Positions 12,251 to 24,533 of a stretch of 64,000 nt of DNA are shown piece after piece. The translations under genes were made by a program, and so were the position numbers. The notes under the pieces are model-generated. The model was given only the letters and a program-made list of their open reading frames with translations. It did not search any database and was not told where the DNA came from. The DNA is from Trichoplax sp. H2 (lineage: Eukaryota > Placozoa > Uniplacotomia > Trichoplacea): the NCBI GenBank assembly GCA_003344405.1, contig NOWV01000021.1:62001-126000 (forward strand), written 5' to 3'. How positions within the stretch are numbered: position 1 is the first letter of the stretch; every line of letters begins with the position of its first letter.

Positions 12251-15200
12251 ATGGCAGTCAACGAGCTTCGACGAAAGCAAATTGGTAGCTCATAATAGAC
12301 TGATGTTCAATCTTGGTCATAAATTAGTAAACAGGAACAGAGTTTGACTATCAAGATCAAACTTAGTTTACTCGTTTTTATACGATATCTTACAAGCCAA
12401 GTTGATATATTGCTTAATTAACTTGCTATAATTTGATACTAATGTCTTCAGTGAATGGGCAACATACTGTACAAGTGCAATTACAATAATAATTATGAAT
12501 ATAATATATCCGTAGAAATTGTTGGAATGCAGTAAACTGAGCTATTTCGATGCGTATTTATCATTCATTATGTTCATGTGTCTCGTCCTCATAGAATCGA
12601 TCAAGCTGATGATGAATATGTATCAGCCAGCTGGCAGCAAAGCTTCGTCTATAGAGCCTAATTGGAAGGTATAGCTATGTACACTGAACAGTTGAATTAA
12701 CAATTTTAATTGAATTTATAATAAGTAAAATATTATGGACAGTAAGTCAAACCGATCAGGAAAATTACTTCTTTCTGTCAAATAGACGAGTATGCATTGT
12801 CTTCTCAGCCTTTACAGTATCTTGCTACAAATGACTTAGTGTCACTTAGGGTTTAACATGCAGTTATATATTAATTATCAGTTATACGTAATCCAAATAC
12901 TGATAGTAACTTGTAAAGTGATTATTATTCCATTGAATTGATACAAGTACCTACTGCTATTATCTAGGTATTGATCTATGATGGCTATGGCCAAGATATT
13001 ATTTCCCCATTGCTGACTGTTGGAGATTTACGTGATTTGGGAGTAACGGTTCATTTGTATGTATAGATAGGCTCACACACTATACATAACGATCAATAAT
13101 GTTGACTCGATATCAAGTATTAAATAAGTATAATATTTTAATATTATTAGTTTTGCAATGTTATTTGCTCTCTGGTAATAGAGGTAGTGAAGTTCACTTA
13201 ATACAGTATGGTGTATCTTAGTATAATGATAGAATAGAAAGACGTCGAATTTATATATTCTATGTAAAGTTCTCACACCTCATCTATCCTTTCTATGTGG
13301 CTATACGTTAGGCCATTAATGTCAGATAGGGAACCTATACCGGATGTACCTGCTATCTATTTAGTGGTTCCATCATCTGAAAATGTTGACAGAATCATTC
13401 AAGATTGCAGAAATCAGTTGTATGATTCATACTATTTAAGTTTCATCTCTCCCATCTCGCGTAATCGATTAGAGGATCTGGCGATGGGAACGATCCATGC
13501 AAATTCAGTTTCTCAGATTTCTAAGGTACTAAAAAGATGATTTATTATACTTAGACTCACTCATTTAATAGACGTGATATACGTTTCTCTGTTTGATGGC
13601 AAACTTGTTTTTCGCATTATTGAAATAATTATTACAGGTTTATGACCAATACCTCAACTTTATATGTCTTGAAGATGACCTATTCATTCCGCGATATCAT
13701 GATGTCGAGATGTTATCATATCATGGTAGGATTGAACTTCTATCTCTATCGCCTTAACTAGTGATATAATATCTTGTCTACTTGCTATAATTTTGAAGTG
13801 TTATCAACTTATTACTTTGTTGAAAGCTGTATAGCTTGATAATAAACGGTATGATTGTCATATTCGCTTTCATTAATAGCACTGAATAGTACTGATGCCA
13901 AAGATACGGACATTGAAGTTATACGAGATATTTTGGTAGACTCTTTGTTTTCTGCGTTGGCAACTTTAGGTATATGATCGTACCGTGCTATTGTATAGCG
14001 CTATTATTAGTTCAAAGCTAATTATATTATTGGCTACATACCAAAATTTTGATATGATTACAGTACTCATGTATTCATACTGTCTAATTAATGAAGGCAC
14101 TGTCCCCATCATTAGATGTCCGCGTGGAAACGCTGCAGAAATGGTAGCTGAGGTATATTCTATGTCGTTCTTGAAAAAAATTTTAGATTTTAAATCGCTG
14201 TATGAAATGGCTCATTAGATTGATAATTAGTAATTCGAGTTTTGCGTATATCATTTATCACTCTAGGCATTGGATAAGAAACTAAGGGAGAATCTAAGAA
14301 ATAGTCGCACATGCCTTTTTTCAGGAGACAGTGTGGTTGGTGGACAGTTTAAGTAAGCAGCTAGTGCTAGATACAATACATCAAATAACGTGAAATTTCT
14401 TTTCTTGATTTAAATGATTAAAATCATCAAATTTCATTTGCCGTATTAGTTTTCAGAGACCTCTTCTCATCATACTTGATCGTAATACCGACTTTACAAC
14501 CATTTTACATCATACCTGGACTTATCAAGCCCTTGTTCACGACTTACTGGTATAACCTATAGAAACTGTATACGTTATGTCAAATTTTAAATTATAAACT
14601 GTTTGTATGAACTTTGATCACTAGAATATGGAATTGAATAGAGTTAATATTCAGGAAAGTTCTTCTAGTGAAGAAATTGGAGCTAGCAGTGCAAAAGCCC
14701 AAAAGCCAAAGTGCTATGACTTAAACTCGGATAGTGATTCCTTTTGGAGTTTCCATAAAGGAAGGTTTGTTGATCTTCAAATCTTATTCTGTGGCTAGTG
14801 CAGAGGATTATTCGTTTTGACATCAAAGTGTTTCATACCACCACATCTTTGCTTTTCATTATTCTAGCCCATTTCCAAGCGTTGCTGAAGCGATTCAAGT
14901 TACATTGGATGAGTACAGAAATTCTGAAGATGACATTAAGAAATTAAAAAGTACCATGGTTAGCTCAGAATACAAAGCTGTGAGCAGTTTTTATCGCAAC
15001 TGTTAACGCTGTTTCTTTTTGTTATTTTAATACTAGGGCTTAGAAGATGAATCTTTAGCGGTTGTTAGTGCGGCTGTAGAAAATTCGTTATCGAATGATC
15101 ATACTTCAAAGTTATCATCTGCTGTTAGGTATTTTGCATGAAAGCTCATTTTAGTGCTCTTAGAACGGTATTTTGTACAGTTGCGAGCTGTGCATATAAA

Positions 15201-16988
15201 ACTTCTTGTTTTCCTTCAGCTCGTTACCAGAATTACTGGAAAAAAAGAAATCCATTGATATGCATACAAATATTGCAACCGCTTTGCTAGAACATATTAA
15301 AGTGAGTATTCTAAAGTTTGCACTGGTTTGAATAAGGCTGCTGTAATTCTGTTATCTCTTTTCATATTCTTTCAGAATCGTAAATTGGATTCTTATTTTG
15401 AACTTGAAGAAAAACTTATGAGTAAATCATCGATCGGGGTTAGAATTGGAGAATTGCAGTGCAAAAGTTTTATGTTGTTTGTGTTAATTTTAACTATGAA
15501 TAAATTTAAAATTAATTTTATAGGAAATATCAGTTATGGACATTCTCGCCGATCCAAACAGTAAATATTCCATTCTTCTTTATGCGGACCATCAGATACT
15601 GTAGACATTGTAGATTAAGCATTGACTTTACCATTATTTTCGAGTAGGTGCTACTCCGGAAGACAAATTGAGATTATTTTTAATCTATTATATTTGTGGT
15701 CCACCCTTGACTGATGTAAACATTGATTATTTGATTTGATTTGATTTAAAAGTACAAATTATTTAGGATGGATCTATAATTATGCTCTTTTAGGCTGATT
15801 TAGAGAAGTATACTACTACTCTAAGGAATGCTGGAGTTAACCTAACCTCTTTTGATTATGTAAAGAAGATGAAGTAAGTATACCTCTTGTAGCATTATAG
15901 AGTAATTGCGGAGTAAAATTAATTTTGGAACTATTTTATAGGTCCTTTGCTAAAATGACTCTTAAACCAAGCATTGCCAGCGATAGCAAATCTAGCGTGG
16001 GGTATGATAATTGTTGCTATCGTAAACTATGTAGATTATTTATCATAGATTTTCGACAGTGCCACTAAAATTTACTTCACGGGGATTAGGCAAGTCTTTT
16101 CGCGGATCATGAAAACTGGATCTAAATTTGTAATGGAAGGCGTCAAAAATTTAGCGTTTAAAACTAAGGTAAGCAATACTGTAATTGAGTACCACTTTTT
16201 GTAACTATTTCGTTTAAGTATACATATTGAATTGAAACAGGATTTGCCTGTGACACGTATTGTCGATGCACTGATGGAATCAAGATCAATTGCTGTAAGA
16301 TTAGTTAAAAGATCTATAATAGATTTAAGTTATTTAGGACATTAAGGATGGTATTATCTATGGATGTACTCAAGGTTATCTATTTTAAAATGATCATAGG
16401 AAATTGAAGATTATCGTTACTTTGATCCAAAGTTGCTGAGAGCATCAGACGGGTATATACAGTATAGCATACATGCGCCTAAAGTATACGGTGAAACGAT
16501 TTTATCATGCTTTTTTTTATATAGATCGGCTGCTCATACAAAAAATCCTTTTCAAGAGGTTTCTACTTAATGCTCATATTAGGAAATTAATTAAAAATAT
16601 TTACTAGCTAGCTATTCTATGTCCTATTACAATAATATGGTAAATTGCTATATATATTAATAAAATGTTGATTTCTTGAAGGCTATTGTGTTTATGGTTG
16701 GAGGAGGAAATTACGTTGAATATCAGAATTTAATCGATTATGCCAAGGTATGCCGTAAATCATACTTTCTCTTTAAATCTAGCATTCTGTAATAATGTTG
16801 GGATCTTTTTAAGCGCCAGACAGTACAAAAGCATATCACTTACGGATGCAGTGAGTTAATGACCGCATCTCATTTCTTGCAACAGGTTTGTAATTTTTAA
16901 TATTTTCTTATATTTCTGTTAGTGCTTTGTTATCGTTGTGTATATAAGCAATACTTTATTTTTATAATAGTTGGAAAGGCTTGGTTAG
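12251..16988 (+). CDS. SCFD1: SCFD1 / Sly1, Sec1-Munc18 family ER-Golgi SNARE regulator
   Basis: Twenty-five exons join in phase from ATG 12251 to TAG 16986-16988, giving 639 residues; the human protein is about 640. Exons: 12251-12284, 12595-12668, 12968-13056, 13312-13525, 13638-13725, 13880-13969, 14097-14152, 14267-14352, 14450-14549, 14625-14764, 14868-14958, 15037-15128, 15220-15301, 15376-15438, 15524-15560, 15648-15715, 15794-15873, 15942-16001, 16090-16168, 16241-16294, 16400-16452, 16525-16558, 16682-16747, 16814-16885, 16971-16988. Diagnostic stretches are [59 protein letters not shown] and [15 protein letters not shown]. Sly1 binds syntaxin-5-type SNAREs and promotes ER-Golgi and intra-Golgi fusion in the cytosol. 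The protein spans the whole SM fold with no lost segment. The acceptor of the 15648 exon could also be three bases upstream, and the first exon is chosen because [10 protein letters not shown] aligns with the family N-terminus. Confidence 0.95.
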
Positions 16989-17230
16989 AGATTATCTGCT
17001 GAATTGGTTCTTCCAGTTCAAAATCTAATATATGAACTACTTAGATCGAAATAAGCGGGAGCAATGTACAAATAAAATCTGGCAATTCATTTTACTGATT
17101 AACAGCTAAAATATTGAATAAAGTATTTGCAGCATAATTAATATCTACAATTACATAGTAAATAAAAATTTTATTATCAATATAATAAAATATTCGTCTT
17201 TACAGTCTACGCATATAAAAAGGTTAATTG
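16989..17230. terminator. shared 3' region of convergent SCFD1 and PDCD2
   Basis: 242 bp between two stop codons facing each other. A plus-strand AATAAA lies at 17071-17076, about 85 nt after the SCFD1 stop. A minus-strand AATAAA (TTTATT at 17170-17175) lies about 60 nt after the PDCD2 stop. The two 3' UTRs probably abut or overlap. Poly(A) use is inferred from the hexamers only. Confidence 0.45.
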
Positions 17231-18886
17231 TTAACTTTTGGTTTCGGCTGATGAATAATTCTGTCTCCAGAGAAATTCTTTCATATACCCATTAGAGGAT
17301 TTGTCATTGTTGTTATGCAAGCAATTCTTGCTGCAAGTGTAAACTAACAATATACCCCAATCGATGCTTGTTTGAGAATTTTCAATCTTTAAATAATGGA
17401 GGAGTTGAGGCATAATCTAATAACGGAGATAACAGCTTTCGGTAACTACCTTGATGCAGGTATCGGTGTTTTAGTTTTGAAGTACAGTACATTAAGTGTA
17501 CATGACTGTACGGTATTGAACAGATGATTGAATTAAACGTAATATTAACAACGTTTGTCTATACAGTTTGACTACTACAAGAGTGCAACATGAGACTATG
17601 TGAGCAAGGAATACCGCATTCGTATGAATATTTTGCTATACTATACGGTCTACAAACTTGATTGTAGCCTAAGTTATGCCATTTATTCATCTAATACTGT
17701 ACACTAATCTAAAGTGTTGCATATTACTGTATATGCTGAATGTTAAGTTTAAGTTCCAATGTCTTTACCTGAAACTCGAATATACGTTTAGCTCCACATG
17801 AACAACCTGGAATGTCGGATGATGAGGGGATATCCTTGCTTGAAATCCATAGGGGAATTCCATTACGCTTGTACCTTAGGATCTACACGTATATCAAGAT
17901 TGATATAATGACTTACTGAATGATGTCACTATCCAAAAACGTTTCTACTGTCATGTACAAAACTACAATGAGAGTAAGAACAGTTCATAAATAATGTAAG
18001 AATGGTATCATTGATTACTTACTTGATCTGGTTGTAGGCGAATCTTTTCTTTAAATTCAAGAAATTCCTCGTCATGATTATGATCTTCCACAGATTTTAT
18101 ATCGGCTTCTGTAATTTGATTAGCAAGGTCGGACTTAATATAATCATGGTAGTTTTCTCCAGTCAGCTTGGAATCGGTAGGATGATCAGATTTACTATCA
18201 GCATCGTCGTTGTCATTATCTTCATCATCATCATCGATACAAACATCATATTGCGGAAATAAGTAATCATTGCTTGCAAATATGGGTGTTTTGGCTGCAG
18301 AAGTACAATTTTCACGATGGCCGTGCTTCCAATCAAATACCTGATGTTGTCTACAACAATACGGCGTTCCACATTTAGCGCATTTTTTTTCGCTCGGAAT
18401 TCCACATAAACTACATAACGAACACCACTTTGTAAGGAGTGAATTATCGTATGAATTTTGAGGATTTTGTCGATCAGGAGGTTGGCTACTATAAAAGCTA
18501 TTATTACGAGGTAATTGGCTACGAAACACAAGGAAACAATCTTGTGCAGAACGCTGATGGCACTGTCCATCTCTGCAACAAAAAATATAAATGGTACGAT
18601 GAAAGCATGCAGATTCGCCATCTACTGGGCAATATAGCTGTATAAGGAATTGCATTACGTTTCCACAATTCTTGCATGTTAAGCTAGCTGCGGAAGGGAT
18701 TCCTTGCAGATCTAGCCATACTGGTTTGCCACCGACCTTACTTGGAAAGAATTGATTAGTTAATAATAATTCATCATCGACCTCCTCAATAAATCCTAGC
18801 TCAACATTATTATCATGGTGAGTGCATTCTGCTTTCGCTGATTCTTCTTCTTGCTTCTTTTCCATGTTGAGTTGATTAACCACCAT
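17231..18886 (-). CDS. PDCD2: PDCD2, MYND zinc-finger ribosomal protein chaperone
   Basis: Three exons in phase: 18886-18023, 17882-17769 and 17416-17231, about 387 residues (human about 344). The N-terminal part has [45 protein letters not shown] and [15 protein letters not shown] finger follows ([20 protein letters not shown] to HGHRENC), then an acidic tract of Asp/Glu, then the C-terminal domain with [34 protein letters not shown] and [16 protein letters not shown]2 acts as a chaperone for ribosomal protein uS5 (RPS2) in 40S assembly. The open frame runs further upstream without ATG, so the start is ATG 18886 or ATG 18865. The acidic stretch between MYND and C-terminal domain is longer than usual. 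Confidence 0.93.
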
Positions 18887-20536
18887 AGGCAATAGACAAT
18901 ATTTCTCACCAATGCTTTCTGCTCGAGTGGCAGTGGTCAATGATTAAATGCAGTATACTGTATGGTGCAAGTGATTTGGTGTACATTTCTGTACAACCCG
19001 ATCTGTTTCTGATATAATCACTACCGAAATCGATAATAGTAGTACTTACTGTAGTTGCTATAGAAGTTAGTAAAAAACAACAGACGGATGGACAATTCAA
19101 GTTGCTGTCTCTGTTGTAGGCCCTACCTACTATGCGATATGATTTAACAATTGTATAAGTATAGTTTTAGTGATATAAACATACATATACGATCGACAAC
19201 AGCTGCAGTAGGCTTTGCCCACTTCTTTTAGCGTTGGAATTGTGGATGTATACTGTATGGTAGTCAGTTTACCTTTTTTGGGACAAATTTAGAATGATGG
19301 AATGACAGATAATCATTTAGAGCCGTTAGATAGATAGAATTTCTATCTATAACCACGTTTAGTGTTATACAATTTTCAGTTGAGGACTAGTAATTGGACA
19401 GAACTTGGATCTGTTTACAAAAAAAAAAAGTACTTTCTCATTGATCAGACATTGATCAGAATTTTTCAATTATCAAAACGGACGTTAGGGAGTAAAGAAA
19501 GAATCTATAATATTATAACGTGTTTTGGCTATAATCAAAGACAATCGTTGGTTGCCAGTTGGTCTTTGGTAGTCTTTAGCCATTCTTGGTCGTTCAGAAA
19601 GCTGAAATCGTAACAGTTATAGGCTTACGTAGGTATTTGATCGATATCGTAAAAGTGAATGGGACATCAATTATTTTTAACAAGAATATAAGACATCAAT
19701 TCGATATTCAATGTTTATACGTGATAGCTATATCCTCTACATTTAAATGTCTAGTACAATAAAAATTCACTAACGTTCTAGTTTATCACTCATTACGCTA
19801 TTGCTTTGACTGTAAGGTTACTCTATAATAAAAGAACATTTAGTAAAATAAACGTTTTTGCCATTTCAGAATCCATTGAGTTTATTATTGTAAGGGTGAC
19901 CATTATAACTTCTGATTAATGAATTTAATAATTATATTATATGCTCACATTGTTTCACCAATGTTGTAAAGGCTTTAAACGGAGTTTAATAATAGTACGT
20001 GAATCGAAAGTAGAATAGCAGTATTTAATCTATGCAGCTATAGAACTTAGTGAATTACTTCTCTTTTTCCTTGATATTAATAAAAAAACTGCTGGCTAAT
20101 CGATATCAGGAATTATGACGCCCATAATTTATTTAATTAATCTTTCACGCTAATGGTTGTTAATGTGTGGTTAGGCTGTTGCGTAGAATTCTATTTTATG
20201 GTCATACCGTAATCGTCTACAGATTGATTTTGTACGCGCGTATATTGCTCTCAGTTTGATATTTCATTACAAAATTTGATTGACGATGTTGGTGAAACGC
20301 CTTGATTGATTAAATAAAGCGTATACCATAGACTATGTAAATACAGTACATGTATAGTAGGCCTAATGACCAAGTAGAAAAAGATATTGAAGCAGTTCTG
20401 TTAGAGCTTACGAATCGAGTAATCAAACAGTTTAGGGATTACTGTATAATGCATCTCCATTTGGAGACTTATCAATGTGTTACAAGAAGAATTAATCTAG
20501 TATTCACATTCTGTTATTAATTAGATCAGGATCAAA
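18887..20536. other. intergenic between divergent PDCD2 and ZFYVE19
   Basis: About 1.6 kb of AT-rich sequence. I see no gene, RNA or large repeat; a short homopolymer A run lies near 19421. It must contain the upstream regions of both genes, but no promoter motif is clear enough to mark. Confidence 0.55.
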
Positions 20537-23362
20537 ATGATGTGCTATAAATGTGCTGCAAAATTTGGTCTTCTTAAGCGTCAGGTAATTTATCTACATT
20601 TTATGAACGTACGATTGGAAATAAATAAATTTCATTTATTGATTGATACAGTGTTATAATTTAACATAACGTCATATATACAACATACAGTGTAGTATTC
20701 GTTGTCCTACTCGATTTTATATCCGTGCATAGGGTGATCATACTTTTGTTTGCACAGAATATATTGCCAAAATTTATGTAAATCTGTACAAGTAAATCGT
20801 GCTAGTAAATAAGAATTAGCTACTGTTACTTAATTTACCGTATTAATTCTGATTTTTGATCTCTTAACTGATTTCATACTTATTACAAACAGAATTACTG
20901 TAGACGCTGTAATAAGTTATTCTGCAAGAATTGCCTATTCAAATCCACTCATGATGGTAATTTGATCTGTAAAGATTGCTTAAAGAAGTAAGTTAAAATT
21001 AGATTGACAATTTGAGCTCTATTAAATAAAATTGTGCGCACTTACATAACTGTGTACTTATAGTACTGGTAATGGTAATGGGACAAATTAGGGTATTAGT
21101 AATATGATAGTCAATAGTCTTTATAATGTAATATCGACGGTACGTATATAGAATTTTTAAAAATCACATCTTAGTAATCTTTACTTGGTAATAATAAATT
21201 TACCGTAATATCAAAGTGAAAGTGATACGTATATTGAATTTCTAAAAATCGCAACTTTGTAATTTTACTTGTTAATAATCAATTTACCGTAATATTAAAG
21301 TAAAAGTGATACGTATAGAATTTCTAAAAATCGCATCTTTGTAATTTTACTTGTTAATAATAAATTTACCGTAATATTAAGTGAAAGTGATGGAAATAAG
21401 CAAAAGGCATCGAAAGCTATTAATGAACAGGTATACTGAATTGAATTAAAACGTAAGATAAAGATTTTTATCTTAGTATTTTACAGCAATATTGTTACTT
21501 CTGTAGGCAGCTAGTTTTTCCTCACTTAACTATACAAGTGCTCAACTTACCGCGCAAAAACAACGCAGCAAACACGCTAACCAGAGAGGTAGTGGACTTA
21601 AATATACTAACAGTGAAGAAGATTTTCATTCCTCTAACGTACAAAGTGTAAAGGATATTGAAGAACGACTAGAGCACCTTCGTAATGAGAAAGAAAGAGT
21701 AAACGTCTGCGATACCAAAGATATCAAGGAACGACTTGATAAACTGAAGGACAATCCGTGTAAAGGTAAGTATGCATAATTTAAATACTTTCTTTCGATA
21801 TCAATAGCAAGACTATTCAGTTTATAGGCAACCAATTCCTGTACTATTGCTTAGGGATCCAAATTAAAACTATTATAACTTTTTTATTTAATATGTTGAT
21901 TAGTATCGGATAAAGATATCGAAGAACGCTTATGTAAACTACGTGGTGAGAACTATTCCAGCACCAAGCAATCACTGGTAACTTAAATATTTACGTTACA
22001 GTCAAACGACCGAACTGAGGATTATAATCTCTCTGATATTATGTCATAGTTTCCAAAGTAGAAGGAGCACTTATAAAATTTCTCAAGCTCGCTGCTTATT
22101 ATTGTAATTTACTTTAGCTGGTTCAGAAACATCGAACCGAAACCGAACAAATTGATGAGTTAATCAACAGAACTGAGGACGAAGTTCAATTAGATTACGG
22201 GCCATCATCCATTAAGCCACCGCAGGAATTACTTTCAGAATCTAGCACTAATCAGGCAATGGATATTTCCGAAGCTGAAAAACTTATGCAACAAATGCAG
22301 ATAGATATGATAGAAGATGATAAATTACAAGATAAAGTAAAAGACTTAGAATCAAGACTTAAAGCCTTGAAGGGTAATTACTGTAGTTAGCTAGTTCTCA
22401 ATAGTGCTATCACATTGATGATAGACTGCAAGATCCAGATAGAGAATTTACTAATATACTTGTAGTCGTATTTATAGTCTGTATAGTAGAGTAGTTATTT
22501 TATAGAACATGGAAATTTTACGCTGATATGTTATTTATGTATATTGGAAATTACCAGCTATAAAGACAACTTGTTTATTAATTGGTGTATTAATTTATTA
22601 GCTGATAAGGAAAATCAAGGTGCACATGGATTCAACGCTTATACCGATGAGGTTGACAGCGATGATGATGAAACATCAGCTAGTAAATTACTAAAACAGG
22701 TACGATGTAACCGATAAGGATTTTAATTTTCTTAGAAATTGAGTCTCAAGTCTGTGTTCTTTGATTGAGTTTAAATTTAATAATGTTAGCTCATGATAGA
22801 ATACAGTGATAGTATTAGATTGGAACATTTTTGCTTCAAGGCACCAAAAGATTATAAATATCAGCATTTGATACATCGCTCAATTGTAGTTATACTGTAT
22901 ATATTTTCACCTAGAGAGCTATACAGCCATAATTATTCCATTACATTTACATTTAATACCTTTGCATAAATTTTTGTTTCTTAAATTTATGATAAGATTA
23001 TACTAGAAGCTCAGATGGATCAAGGTCTTCAACAGTCTGGATACGGTTGGTTTAATAAAGTATCAATTTTGTATACATGTGTTTTTGGTATAAATATTAT
23101 TATAATCAAAATAGGATTGCTATGCGATAGTATTCATCTTGATTTTTTAAGGTCTGCATTTAAGAATAGTAGAGATTTTCATCTTGCTAAGATATTGAAA
23201 TATGGAATTTACTTAACACTAGGAAATTTACTGGAAAAGAAGGCAAACCATGACGATGAAGAAGACGAGGAATTACCATGGTGTACGATATGTAATCGGG
23301 ATGCTTCATTACGATGCCGCGGATGTGATGATGATTTATATTGCAAGAGATGTTACAAGTAA
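20537..23362 (+). CDS. ZFYVE19: ZFYVE19 / ANCHR, abscission checkpoint FYVE protein
   Basis: Exons in phase: 20537-20584, 20893-20987, 21388-21430, 21507-21765, 21904-21977, 22118-22373, 22602-22699, 22997-23059 and about 23240-23362, about 352 residues. A short FYVE-type finger opens the protein ([16 protein letters not shown], then [16 protein letters not shown] and ICKDCLKK). Next come repeated helices of the [29 protein letters not shown] and LESRLKAL type, as in the MIT-interacting repeats of this family. The C-terminus is a second Cys cluster ([18 protein letters not shown] to LYCKRCYK), which is diagnostic. ANCHR binds PI3P and VPS4 and holds abscission back when chromatin bridges persist. 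The protein ends sooner after the last cysteines than the human one. The start of the last exon is the weakest border. Confidence 0.9.
21142..21391. repeat. three tandem 81-85 bp repeats ending at a splice acceptor
   Basis: Copies at 21142-21226, 21227-21310 and 21311-21391, each starting ACGTATA and ending AAAGTGAT or GTGAAAGTGAT. They contain GAATTTCTAAAAATCGCA, a TTTACTTG block and AATTTACCGTAATAT. The ZFYVE19 exon at 21388 begins inside the last copy (GTGAAAG then TGAT), so the acceptor sequence is present, nearly unchanged, in all three. Confidence 0.8.
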
Positions 23363-23702
23363 AAATAGCATAAAATTACCAGTGTTCGAATGGCATTGCA
23401 CCTGCTAGTGATGCAGTTTACTTCCAAGCATACAATATTTATGTCATATCTATTGTGCCAGTTACAGCATAGTTTGTACAAGATGTTTAAGCTTAAGTGT
23501 TATTATTTGTAAGATTGTATGGTCCTATTGTGTTTAAAAAATGTCTTTTAACCATTTTACAATCCTTTTCTAGAGAGTGTCACCAAAGCGAAGACCCTGA
23601 AGAACATTTCGTAGTCTCTTACAAACCTAAGCGAAAATCTTAAAAAAATAATGTGTTGCGTCTATGAATTGTACTGTATTACAGCGCAATAATTGAAAAA
23701 TT

Positions 23703-24254
23703 CTATTTTGTGGTAACTTCCGCCTCAGGTTGATCATATCCTGCAATTGGTGGAGTAAAAGTTGGCCCGTTGCATTGATATGGGAATAATTGTGGATCGG
23801 CTTGTAAAGCTTTAGCATAGAGCGATGGAGATAAAACCTTTAATTGAAGCAACGCTTGATTTCGACTTTTGTATATATCTTGAAATTTGATTAAATCCGA
23901 ACGGTGTTGGTTCATCTTATATCGAGACCATTCCTTTAATAATAAAATTCTTCTCTCCTCTTCCTCTGGATTGTTGTTTTGGATATTTCTTTTTCTGTCC
24001 TCTTTTAACCACTTACTATCTACAGGAGGATCGACAAATTTTTTACGTTTCTTTGCCTCTTCTTGTTCTTGCTGAGCTGCTTTAGCTAGTTTAGAGTTTA
24101 ATTTTGCCTTTTGTTGTTGTTGTTGGGTTAGTTTATTTTTTACTTTGGATTTTTTTTTCTTTTTTCCATCACCACGTATTGGAATAACATAGCGGACGCT
24201 TAAAGCAGTTGATCGCAAGCCAAAAACGCTCATCGCTCTTGTGATTGCAGCCAT
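23703..24254 (-). CDS. MRPL40: MRPL40, mitochondrial large-subunit ribosomal protein mL40
   Basis: A single-exon frame of 183 residues from ATG 24254 to TAG 23703-23705. The N-terminus (MAAITRAMSVFGLRSTALSV) is basic, hydroxylated and free of acidic residues, as in a mitochondrial targeting peptide. A Lys/Gln-rich coiled segment follows (KKKKKSKVKNK). Then come the family signatures EEEERRILLLKEWSRYK, LKVLSPSLYAKAL, DPQLFPYQCNGP and TFTPPIAGYDQPE. mL40 is part of the mitoribosome large subunit. The open frame extends 57 codons further upstream, but that part is read through palindromic GTACAGTAC repeats and is not protein-like. No intron is seen, unlike its neighbours. Confidence 0.9.
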   Translation of the reverse strand: MAAITRAMSVFGLRSTALSVRYVIPIRGDGKKKKKSKVKNKLTQQQQQKAKLNSKLAKAAQQEQEEAKKRKKFVDPPVDSKWLKEDRKRNIQNNNPEEEERRILLLKEWSRYKMNQHRSDLIKFQDIYKSRNQALLQLKVLSPSLYAKALQADPQLFPYQCNGPTFTPPIAGYDQPEAEVTTK

Positions 24255-24320
24255 ATTGCACGCTTGCCGAGCAGAGGGCTGGAGGATGCGATTGAGAGTG
24301 CGTTGCAGTGTTGAGTCTCC

Positions 24321-24465
24321 TACAGTATGTACAGTACTGTACTGTACAGTACTGTATGCTACTACAATACAGTACTGTACTGTAGTCCAGTACAGTACAA
24401 TGTACTGTACATGCGGTACACTCACGAATTTGACTGAACAGTACGGTACAGTGTACTGTACAGCA
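24321..24465. repeat. palindromic GTACAGTAC array upstream of MRPL40
   Basis: Dense TACAGTACTGTAC words, starting 67 bp upstream of the MRPL40 ATG and so within its 5' UTR or promoter. The same words resume at about 24637-24700. Confidence 0.8.
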
Positions 24466-24533
24466 GTGCTTTGTGTGAATTGACCCTGGTCCGGACCGAA
24501 CCAGACCAGAGACCATGAAGACCTTTAGCAGTG

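Noticed and set aside
13073-13276. Minus-strand frame of 67 codons within SCFD1
   Set aside because: It lies in an SCFD1 intron, is low in complexity and has no support.
18074-18645. Plus- and minus-strand frames overlapping PDCD2 (18074-18262, 18163-18621, 18439-18645)
   Set aside because: They are shadows of the PDCD2 frame, which matches its family over the whole length.
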